In this document: in pieces, positions 37,020 through 44,570 of the stretch
Layout: each line of letters starts with the position of its first letter
Numbering within the stretch: position 1 is the first letter of the stretch
Assembly: GCA_021234155.1 (NCBI GenBank)
Contig: JAJEKV010000084.1
Span: 3,349,702 to 3,413,701, forward strand
Length of the DNA stretch: 64,000 bases
Source of the DNA: Isoetes taiwanensis
Lineage: Eukaryota; Streptophyta; Lycopodiopsida; Isoetales; Isoetaceae
Reading direction: 5' to 3'
Made by a program: the position numbers and the translations under genes
Notes under the pieces: generated by a model
Database searches by the model: none
What the model saw: the letters and a program-made list of their open reading frames with translations, nothing else
What the model was told of the DNA's origin: nothing

Positions 37020-39723
37020 CTGCCAAACAATACAGCAATTAAAAATTAGTAGAAAGAAAACAATGAAAATAAGTTAGTTCAGTGGTCTGGCGGTATAAAT
37101 TTATACCACGGCTCCCTTGCTGTATAAACTCATACCACGGTTGCCTTGCTGTATAAATTTATACCACGTTTGATCCAGCCGTATGAATCTAAACCTTAAG
37201 GCAACTGTGGTATAAATTTATACCGTGGTGTTACAGTAAATAGAAAAGCAATAAATTTAAAGCTTACCAAACGCAGTTTTCGAAGCCCGCGTTACAGACA
37301 GTTCCCAATGATTTAAGCACCGACATCGTCTGCAGGTCAGAATGAAAAATGATGTCCCTCCAGTTTGCAGATATCGTGACTTCCTTTAGGCCGTCCAAAA
37401 AAGCACGGACTTGCACGTGCGTGAAAGCCTCCTCGTCAAAAGCGCTATCTTTAATTTTTAAAGCCATAAGGAATATCTGCAATGCACAGTGTAAAATTTT
37501 GCTTGTCCAAAAGAGTTCCCAGCCTCGTGCAATCTCCATGAACAACCCTGTACAAGCAGTCCTGACCAAATGTTGTAAATCTCTCATAGCTAGTGTCAAA
37601 ACTGCTAGTGCCGACTTCTTTTCCCTGCTCAATTGCCTTCAGTCTCTGCCTCTCCTCCTTGGCCCTACGAACCAGGTTTAAAAATCCTGTTGGTAGCCCT
37701 TTCTTCTTGTTCTGTAAGAAAACTGTGAGACAAAGGCACGAAAACAAAAAATACTTTCTGCAAAACTTACCCAGCCACTGAAGTTAACAGCGTGCTCTCT
37801 GATAATACTATCTGTAGTACACGTTGGATATAAAAGCTTGCACTCCTCCCAGTCCTCTAGGTTTAGTTGCTTCATTAACTCGGCCTGGCAGGTGATTATG
37901 TCTTTCTGACTGCAGAGGGAAAATTGTTGTAAGACAAAATTAGGGAATAAAGAACACGGCATAGCAAAGGAGGCTTACGTCTTAGCTTCCTTGGCCATTT
38001 CGTCTAGAGTGAATTCCTTGGCCACAACTTTTTCTAAGAGTCGCACAAAAATTTCTTTGCTTTTTAAAGGGTACAATGCTCATGTTTTTTTGTTTTGCTT
38101 CACCACCTTTTTTTGGTTTTTTTTCCTGCAAAGCTAGCTTGTTCTTTAAGCTCACCATCTTCGAACATACAAAATATTCTTTCTTGAAGATCCCACACCT
38201 GTTAATGGTCGAACTCAAGTAGTTTAGTGTTGAATGGTGTACAAGTGTTTGTTGCGCAGTCTACTGGCTAAATGGAAACGGTGGAAAGGCACGGTATAAA
38301 TTTATACCGTGCCGAGGTAACGGTCTAAATTTATACCGTGACCAGGCACGGTATAAATTTATACCGAGACCTAGTCACGGTATAAATTGAAACCGTGACC
38401 AGGCTTCCATGGTTGATACAAATTTACGCAGTTCGAGGTTCGCGAAGTTCTTGAAGCTTGTTTTTTTGTTTTTTGAAGTCTTCTCCATGCATTTGTTTGA
38501 ACTCTACATATTCACGGTGCATGAAACGGATTTTGTCGATGAGGCTCATTTTTAATCTAAAGTCATTGTCGAGATTATGGCTCACGGCAATGACCTTTGC
38601 TTCTTCGTCTGTAGCCCCCACGTAGATGTGTGCTTCGACGCTCTTCCAGACTTCATTCCGACTATCTTCTTTTGATAATTCTTTTCTTGCTTTGTAGCTA
38701 TGTGTGCCTCCAAGTACATAGTAGGTGTAATCTTCGAAATCTGCCTTCTTGTAATCTTTTAATTGGTTGCACTGACTTCTGTCTACCATCACAACTAGTG
38801 GCGACACATGTGCATGTGGATTCCTTCTCATTCTTTGCTTGAGGATAGCCACATGTGCCGCGTACAACTTCCTAACCTGAAGCACTCTGACCCCATCTTC
38901 ATTTTTTGGTGGCCTCTTAATCGTGCTCAGTGTCAATGAAATGGTTTGCTTGAGGAGTTTGGTCTCATTAACCCTCTTCAAAATAGCACTTGACTTATCC
39001 GACGGACGCACAACAATGTCTGCCCCAGGAGCCTTTTGGAGAGCTTCTGCTGACTCCTCTATGGTCAAGGTCTTTGTGGTTCTTGACCTTTTTTTGGTGG
39101 GAGGCTGTGTATCTGTTACCAATGCTGCTCTCTTGCTCCTCCCTCTTGTCACCACTGGTTCCTCCTCTTCCTCTTCTTGTTCCGAAACCTCGTCCTTCTC
39201 GACATCTTCTTGAGGAAGTGGGTACCAAAGACCCTTGACCATTTCCTTTTCTTCACAAAGTATTACTGAGGACAAAATGTCCACTATGTCCTGTAATGCA
39301 GGGTAAATTAGAAAGAAGACGGTATAAATTTATACGTGCAGCCACTAAAACCAACTTACATAGCCATTCTTCTAATTTTCTGCCATATAATCATGGACGT
39401 CTTTAGGTCTGCACATGCTTATACGGAGCATTCTACTGTTCAGAACATAGAAGACTTCACCGTTGTCGTTTAGGCACTTCATATAAATCTCATCTTCATT
39501 TTCTGTTGCATTAAGGCTTATCATTTCGCCGGCGGGGTAGTAATCATCTTTGGTAAACTTTCCCCTCCCTGACTGGTTACACAAATAAAGGTATGCCTCT
39601 GTGGGTTTGCGCTCTCTCGCTCCCCTGTGCACGTACCACGTCTGGTCTGTGAGTTCATATGTTTGTGGCTCTGCTGGATTTGCCTTTGATGATTGGCCTC
39701 TCTGTGTGAACTTGATCTTTGTG
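36344..39723 (-). CDS. ParB-like domain + amino-methyltransferase gene B (six exons visible)
   Basis: The best preserved methyltransferase gene. Exons inferred on the minus strand: 39,723-39,360, 39,290-38,428, 38,198-37,979, 37,909-37,771, 37,711-37,268 and 37,019-36,344, all with GT-AG borders and mostly matching phases. Order of parts: N-terminal domain of unknown kind, acidic/basic linker, ParB-like domain, basic linker, methyltransferase motif IV (ADIPYGF), then motif I (DAFSGSGTT) and an acidic proline-rich tail. The likely role is N6-adenine or N4-cytosine methylation of DNA in the nucleus. Remaining defects are an extra A at about 37,455 (absent in copy 1), an unresolved homopolymer frame change near 38,055-38,090, and a TAG shortly before the first donor. 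The first exon starts at an acceptor, so a further 5' exon probably exists. Confidence 0.75.
37091..37235. repeat. Intronic palindromes B1 (GGTATAAATTTATACC type)
   Basis: Three or four copies of TATAAATTTATACC with CACGG/CCGTG flanks in the intron between the motif IV and motif I exons. The sequence here is clean, so the palindrome centre is reliable. Confidence 0.85.
37268..37711 (-). CDS. Exon: methyltransferase motif IV (gene B)
   Basis: The exon begins NKKKGLPTGF and carries a helical Arg/Lys/Glu-rich segment. Then comes HGDCTRLGTLL, followed by NFTLCIADIPYGFK. The D-I-P-Y tetrad stands where most family members have DPPY. It then reads DSAFDEEAFTHV and ends NCVW at donor GTAAGC. In this copy an extra A after GFK (about 37,455) shifts the frame. 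Copy 1 has one A fewer, which makes the exon length fit the phases of both neighbours. GDxxxxL before the DPPY-type box is the usual start of beta-class DNA methyltransferases. Confidence 0.8.
37771..37909 (-). CDS. Exon: short helical exon before methyltransferase domain (gene B)
   Basis: Reads QKDIITCQAELMKQL and then DWEECKLLYPTCTTDSIIRE, ending SGW at donor GTAAGT (37,770-37,769). Gene A has the same exon (WDGCKELYPIATSDERIVQY) with the same donor. I do not recognise the fold. Conservation between the two genes suggests a structural or targeting part of the methyltransferase. Confidence 0.7.
37979..38198 (-). CDS. Exon: basic linker (gene B)
   Basis: Between acceptor at 38,199-38,200 and donor at 37,978-37,977. 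It reads KKEYFVCSKMVSLKNKLAL, a Lys-rich stretch, and in a shifted frame KEIFVRLLEKVVAKEF. The Lys runs are poly-A tracts whose lengths differ between copies, so the frame cannot be fixed here. The counterpart in gene A (33,690-33,905) has KVVDKEFTLEEM-type residues in copy 1. Confidence 0.6.
38290..38400. repeat. Intronic palindromes B2 (GGTATAAATTTATACC type)
   Basis: Four units in clean sequence: two perfect ones with CACGG/CCGTG-like borders (38,293 and 38,348) and two variants (GGTCTAAATTTATACC, GGTATAAATTGAAACC). They lie in the intron after the ParB-like exon. Confidence 0.85.
38428..39290 (-). CDS. Exon: ParB/sulfiredoxin-like domain (gene B)
   Basis: About 288 residues in one open frame. 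Residues 1-110 are low complexity: acidic (SEQEEEEEEP) then basic (TRGRSKRAAL, PPTKKRSRTTK). From about residue 150 the order VRVLQVRKLY, RRNPHAHVSPLVVMVD, YYVLGGTHSYKARKEL, ATDEEAKVIAVSHN and MSLIDKIRFMHREY matches the layout of ParB N-terminal domains. There PLVV is followed by a GGxHRxxA-type box, the E/A-rich helix and the N-x-D turn. In bacteria and phages such domains are often found beside or fused to DNA methyltransferases. Gene A has the same blocks (VLGGNHGFKAR, DKIRFMHR). Whether it binds or hydrolyses nucleotide cannot be told. A borderline homology call made by eye. Confidence 0.6.
39360..39723 (-). CDS. Exon: N-terminal domain of unknown kind (gene B)
   Basis: About 120 residues: TYELTDQTWYVHRGAR, EAYLYLCNQSGRGKF, KDDYYPAGEMISLNATE, then EDEIYMKCLNDNGEVFYV. 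This resembles a small beta-barrel reader (BAH or Tudor-like) in texture, but I cannot assign it. The exon begins at an acceptor (TTTTCAG), so the start codon lies upstream. A TAG stands four codons before the donor at 39,359 in the otherwise matching phase. Copy 1 differs in the same T-run, so this may be an indel. Confidence 0.55.
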
Positions 39724-40706
39724 CTGAAAACGCGCAAAAAAACACATTTTTACACCAAAAATACACTTTTTCGCCACTATTTTGGACACTTTCTGTAAGA
39801 AAACTGGCTTAAAGGACCTAAAATGCACGCTATTTTAACCCTTTATTTATGTCACTTGACCTTAAAACACAACATTATTACTCAACTACTAAGGTTCAGG
39901 ACATTTTTTTAGACTGTCGACACTTTACGAGAATAGAAACCATTAATGTTGTCTTTTGTATAAATTTATACCGAAATTGTTCTGGAACGGTATAAATTTA
40001 TATGCCTCGAGCACGAGCGGTATATATTTATACCGTTGCAGAACACTCGCGGTGTAAATTTATACGCCTCGAGCACGAGCGGTATAAATTTATACCGTTC
40101 GAGAACACTTAAATTTATACGCTTCGTGCTAACAAAGTATAAATTTACCCATGAGTGTTACGCAGCGGTATAAATATATACCGCTTCGTCTTCGGCGTAT
40201 AAATTTATACCATTCGGAACAATTCGATATAAATTTATCTGAAAAACTTAGACTCAACAGATTAAAAGAGATGAGAAACTAGAATAGTACGGATTAGAGA
40301 CTTACATGGCCATGACCGTATGGATTTGCTTATAGCTGTTCGGAGAAGCAAATTGGGGGAGGGAGGGGTATGTAAAGCCTGTGGCGCCTTCCGACTCTGG
40401 CGGCGTATATATAGAAAATAGGTCGAGCGGCGCCGGGCTTAAGTACCTCTGTTAAGTGTCATTCCGTATAGCGGTTCTCCATAACGTTTCCCATACAAAT
40501 GTCTGTGAGTTCTCGTATAAATTTATACCGTTTCTGTTCTATGTTGCCCTTCTCTGTATAAATTTATACCATCTTCGTATAAATTTGTACAGTCTGCCGC
40601 TCAAAGTTTCCCTTCTCTATATAAATTTATACCATCTCTGTATAAATTTATACCGTCTGCTCTTCTGTCGTATAAATTTATACAGTGTGACGCTAACTTT
40701 CTGAGT
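39724..40706. promoter_or_regulatory. Divergent promoter region B with GGTATAAATTTATACC palindromes
   Basis: The region lies between methyltransferase gene B (-) and transposase B (+). About fifteen palindromes with core TATAAATTTATA and CGG/CCG borders occur at 39,955-40,230 and 40,510-40,690, the last ending 16 bases before the transposase start codon. The 39,950-40,560 part is noisy. The AT core could overlap TATA elements. Mirror equivalent of 31,255-32,200 with a different palindrome family. Role as operator or parS-like site is inferred. Confidence 0.7.
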
Positions 40707-43700
40707 ATGGCTCGAGAGAAAAGAGCTGCAGAGCCTCCCACTCCTGTTCGCAGGCTTCCTCCTCCACTGACTTTCACACCTCCTCAACTGACACCAGGAA
40801 GTAGCCACGAAAATTCTGCCTCCGATATTCAAACCCCCAGCTCTGTTGAGTTTACTCCACCACGACCACCTCGGCTTCCACCACCAGTTCAATTTACTCC
40901 ACCACACCCTGCTCCTGAGCGTCGTTTGCCCTCACCAATGCGTTTTACTCCACCACAGGCTATAGAGCTCAGACTACCTCCTCAGTACGTCTCCCATAGT
41001 CCACCGTAGGCTGCCTCACCGGAGGCAAATCACGCCAACTCCATCCATTTCGTTAATTGGTACTACAACAAGTGGGAGCAGTCAGCGCCACGCAACTCCT
41101 GTGTTCTACGACACTTCAGGAGCTGGTCAATTATGTCACCAAACTCGATTACTTTTTCCCAGAGAGAGGGAAAGCACCTCCCCCCAGGACTTGCCCACAC
41201 CAAACCTCTCAGCATCTACTAGTACACCATCTGTTGCTCCTCATGTTGATCTCTCAGACGAAGAAACACCTCATGTTGATCTCTCAGACGAGGACGTACC
41301 AAAGCCACAAGACTCTATGTTCGAATTCAAAGCTCCTGTAAGTAAAAATCTTAAGCGAAACTTACACAAGAAAGCATGTACAACCCAAAGAAGAAAGAAA
41401 CTTATGGACGAGGCTCACTTGAGGGCAACACATACAAAGCACTGTTGTTCTCAACGTTATTTGCTTAAGATTGGACTGAAGGAATTGAGGTTGATTCGTG
41501 ATAGTTACAGTTCAATGACTCTGCTAGACCAAAGGGGCTACTTAGCCTTCAATATTAGGCCAGATTATGGTGACAGGTTTACTTACACAGCTGGTGGCCA
41601 CCGTCTGTCAAACAGCCTTTAAATTGATTCATGCTTTAGGCAGCAGACGACTTGACCGCCTGAAGAAAAGGCTTCACAAGAATCCAGGCATTAATGACTA
41701 CTGCCATTCAGGAGGTATATCCAGAATTCATGCCCTTTAATGTGTTTCCTGGATGGAAGGTTTCTTTAAGGAGTCATGCGAGAAACTCCCTAACAGTTTG
41801 AGTGACAACTTCACGAAACGTGAAGTCTACGATAATTATAAGGACATTTGTGTTGAACGCCATGTCTGCTACTCTTACTTCACTGAGTTTAAAGCATCGG
41901 ATGTCTGTTTGTGCTACATGCTCTGAATTAAAAGCTCAGAGACAAAATGCAAGGACACTTCACACTAAAAGTAAGCTTCCAAAACGTGTTCTTGCCTAGT
42001 TCTACTTAAAAGTAGGTTCTTTCCTAAACATATTTTCATTTCAGATGCATTGAAAGAGAAACTGAACAAGCACAGAGAACAACAATCTTTGGAAAGGAGA
42101 AAATTGACAAAACATAGGAAGAAAGCACTGGAACAACCACTCAACTACATATCGGTTGTTATTGATGGAATGGACCAGAAGAAGACCACCCTACCACGTT
42201 TTGTCAATGTGCCTAAGGATGCTGCTGAAGAAGATTTCATACATCTGCATGTTGTTGGTGCTATGGTATTTAATGGAAAACTATCTTGCAAGGCATTTTT
42301 GAACTATCCAAACATTCATGCTGATCCAAAGCTCACTATCACAATATTGAATAAGCTTCTTTCCAATCTAGAACATATACCACCGGTTCTATATCTTCAG
42401 CTAGACAACACGACAAGAGAAAATAAGAATCAGGCATTGTTTGCTTACTGTGCTATGCTAGTTGAGAAACAAATCTTCAAGAAGGTGAAGATTGGTTTCC
42501 TGCTTGTTGGTCATACACACGATCAAATTGATCAGATGTTCAGTAGGTTCTCTAAATGTCTTGCTCAAAAAAAAGCTCTCAGCCTACCAGCAATGATTGA
42601 GGTTATCCAAGATTCCTACAATCCTCGTCCAGACATCGAGTTATTAGAAGAAACTTATGATTTCAAGGAATGGATTTTTCGGAGAGATCAACTGGGCCAC
42701 TGTGCTATAGAGCCCTTGAGAAACATTTCATTTGAGCATCAGATCAAAATTTCACTTGTAGATGGCAAGGCCATCTTACAAGGAAAGAAATATGCCACAT
42801 CCTTGCAGTGGCAGCCAGCAGCAGGTATTCAATTCATTCGCACCATCCCCATACTAGTTCTATGCTCTCTGCAGAGCAAATGCCTCTAAAAAGCTTGAAA
42901 GAAATCACAAAGAGTAAAAAGGAGGGAAGAGCATTTGACTCAAACAAATCATTGGATTATATTGAGACAAGTATTTAGTCATGCTCTAACCACTTTGGGG
43001 AGGCAGATGCTTTATGGTGGCCTCAGTTTTTTTCTCGGCAACGTGACATGTTGCAAGCTTCATTACAAGGTCGAAGACCAGTTACATTCAACTGACCATC
43101 TAGGCAAACTCTCCCTGTGCAAGTTGAGAATCAAGAGGAACATACCATCTAGGCAAACTCTCCCTGTAAGAGGAACATGTAGAGATAATGGCTAGCTCAG
43201 ATGAAGATGACAGAGTCAGACGCACGGCACAACAAGTTGCTCGGACACGTATAGGCACAAGTTCTACCACGTCGGGGATCATGGCCGTATAACCCCAGTA
43301 ACCAACTCCCAAATATAAACATACACTGGCCGGGTTTGAACCCCCGACCAAGTGCACATTTATTTTGGCATTACTAGGCCTATACCAACTCACCACACAT
43401 CCGTTGGGCAAAACTTTAGCCATACATGCACACTTTGTAGGCAGGATATCTCCCGCCTTAGGAAGTCACGGAAATTTTTGTATTTTTTATTTTTGGTCCA
43501 GCTAGACTAGTCTTGTCACTAGAATATCATCTTGTACAGACTAGCTAGAAATATCCTACTGCCGGTCAAGGCAACCAAAGTGGAGGACACGTATAGGCAC
43601 AAGTTCTACCACGTAAGTCTCCGGTTCAATCTCAGAGATTCAGAAAGGAATGCTCATAGCTGTCCCAGCTGGTAATGATGAATCTGGGAAGCCATTCTGG

Positions 43701-44163
43701 CTAGCTAAAGTACTGGAGGTAACAAGACAGGATGGAATTCCCACTCAATTAAAAGTGCACTGGATGAGAACAAATGCTGCCAATGCTTTCAGTGGGAGTT
43801 ATACTTTGGAGATGGTAAAAACAGGAGTGGGAAAGAGAGCAAAGTCCAAAGCAAACACTGCTGTCATAGATCTAGCTGAAGTAAAGGTTCTTGCATATGA
43901 CTTTGTTCTGACTGCTGCTAATAAGTTACGTATGGTCACTCAAACTTTAATAAGGTCGCCATGTGGATTAGACAAACAACCTAGAAAGGTGGCCAAAAAA
44001 GATATGATGAAGACTCACTTGTAGACAGTGAGGAAGAAGATCGTTCGAGTACATCCAGTTTTGAGAGTGAAGCTGAGGATGAAGGCTCAAGTGATCAGGG
44101 ATTAAATGAGTCTGAGGATGAGATGCATCTTGATATTGCTGCAAAATGTAAGTTTGTCCGATG
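40707..44163 (+). CDS. Transposase-like gene B (DUF7869-like), multi-exon
   Basis: ATG at 40,707. The N-terminus is proline-rich with LPPPVQFTPP repeats (40,740-41,000). A Ser/Asp linker has two VDLSDEE/VDLSDED repeats (41,246-41,300). A Cys-containing region follows, KHCCSQRYLLKIGLKELRLI (41,440-41,500). The catalytic part is VVIDGMDQKKTTLPRF, VVGAMVFNGKL, LYLQLDNTTRENKN and VGHTHDQIDQMFSRF (42,050-42,890). Then come FFSRQRDMLQASLQGRRP (about 43,030-43,080), a C-terminal domain (43,650-44,010) and an acidic tail. The VIDGMDQ, QLDNTTREN and GHTHDQID blocks are, from memory, those of DUF7869 proteins, which I take to be RNase H-like transposases. Frames change at several points (near 40,985, 41,630, 42,890 and 44,010) that may be introns or indels. 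Confidence 0.75.
42050..42889 (+). CDS. Exon: DUF7869-like catalytic domain (transposase B)
   Basis: A 279-codon open frame, preceded by an intron acceptor region at about 42,040 (TTTCATTTCAG). Three acidic blocks with conserved context are visible: VIDGMDQKK (Asp about residue 46), YLQLDNTTREN (Asp about residue 124) and GHTHDQIDQMFSR (about residue 158). This Asp-Asp-His/Asp layout with beta-strand hydrophobics is what one expects of an RNase H-fold nuclease. Which residues are catalytic is inferred. The left-half paralog keeps the first block. Confidence 0.8.
   Translation: MKEKLNKHREQQSLERRKLTKHRKKALEQPLNYISVVIDGMDQKKTTLPRFVNVPKDAAEEDFIHLHVVGAMVFNGKLSCKAFLNYPNIHADPKLTITILNKLLSNLEHIPPVLYLQLDNTTRENKNQALFAYCAMLVEKQIFKKVKIGFLLVGHTHDQIDQMFSRFSKCLAQKKALSLPAMIEVIQDSYNPRPDIELLEETYDFKEWIFRRDQLGHCAIEPLRNISFEHQIKISLVDGKAILQGKKYATSLQWQPAAGIQFIRTIPILVLCSLQSKCL
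43243..43614 (-). repeat. tRNA-like (SINE-like) insertion in transposase B, with 30-bp direct repeats
   Basis: On the minus strand an A-box-like TGAGTTGGTATAGGC (43,392-43,378) and a B-box-like GGGTTCAAACCC (43,343-43,332) stand about 35 bases apart, as in tRNA promoters. Upstream and downstream arms do not pair as a full tRNA, so this is not a functional tRNA gene. The segment lies between identical 30-base direct repeats (43,243-43,272 and 43,585-43,614) containing GGCACAAGTTCTACCACGT. Those may be a long target duplication. It sits between transposase exons, and copy 1 has two tandem units. Confidence 0.5.
43647..44163 (+). CDS. C-terminal domain and acidic tail of transposase B
   Basis: The frame from 43,650 reads AVPAGNDESGKPFWLAKVLE, then QLKVHWMRTNA and FSGSYTLEM. 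The pattern PFWLAKVLEV...KVHW is the beta-barrel (Tudor/chromo/BAH-like) texture found at the end of DUF7869-type proteins, here possibly for chromatin or DNA contact. At about 44,010 the frame changes to DDEDSLVDSEEEDRSSTSSF and ends at TGA 44,161-44,163. This acidic tail has a clear counterpart in the left half (27,995-28,180), so it is real coding sequence, reached by a small intron or an indel. Confidence 0.65.
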
Positions 44164-44547
44164 ACTCGAACATGTAAAGAACAGAAAGTGCAGGTGATGA
44201 GTGTTTGTCAAAATGTCCTATATTTTTGACAATTTTGTTCATAATTTTGTACAATTTTCACAACCTTGAATATATCACTTCTTTGTCAATCTACTACCCT
44301 TGCTATTTTTTTTATTGCCCCTTTTTTGCTACACTTTATAAAAGTAACTATTTTTTGTTCTAAATTAGGAGGATGAAAATTGCTATTTAAAATTTTTGCA
44401 TGGAAGTTATGTTCAATCAACCCCTCAAAAAGGGTACCTAAATTACCTAAATTGTCACACCTGTCACAAAAAAAACCTTAAAAATGGACTTTTTAAAGGG
44501 AATTTTAGGGAATCTTTCAAAGATTCCTTTTGAAGTGCGTTTGGAGC
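44164..44547. other. Right subterminal region
   Basis: AT-rich, no coding signal. GGGAATCTTTCAAAGATTCC at 44,508-44,527 is a perfect palindrome built from the AAAGATTCC subterminal motif found also at the left end and centre. Confidence 0.65.
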
Positions 44548-44570
44548 AAATAAGTACGTTTCATTTTAAA
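44548..44570 (-). repeat. Right terminal inverted repeat and target duplication
   Basis: AAATAAGTACGTTTCAT (44,548-44,564) is the complement of the left repeat with one mismatch. It is followed by TTTAAA (44,565-44,570). Inside it, the arm AAGTGCGTTT (44,533-44,542) is in the opposite orientation relative to the left end, so the terminal hairpin is rearranged here. Confidence 0.85.

Larger units (their letters stand above)
27421..44570. mobile_element. 17.1-kb composite DNA element with two transposase-like and two ParB-like/methyltransferase genes
   Basis: Left TTTAAA (27,421-27,426) and right TTTAAA (44,565-44,570) flank inverted repeats ATGAAACGCACTTATTT and its complement, with one mismatch. 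The host LINE reads KDKEQS on the right side and LVKDFKIGRG on the left, and the frame is continuous if one TTTAAA and the element are removed. The insertion boundary is therefore well supported. The duplication could equally be TTAA. Inside are two halves with the same two gene types in mirror order, each with its own palindrome family. The assignment as a transposon is supported by the ends; mobilisation by the DUF7869-like proteins is inferred. Confidence 0.88.

Noticed and set aside
43332-43392. Functional tRNA gene on the minus strand
   Set aside because: A and B boxes are present but the acceptor and anticodon stems do not pair; better called tRNA-derived.
27421-44570. Bacterial restriction-modification or prophage contamination
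   Set aside because: Genes have GT-AG introns, lie in a LINE with a target duplication, and the contig has plant retroelements and a plant GCS1-like gene.
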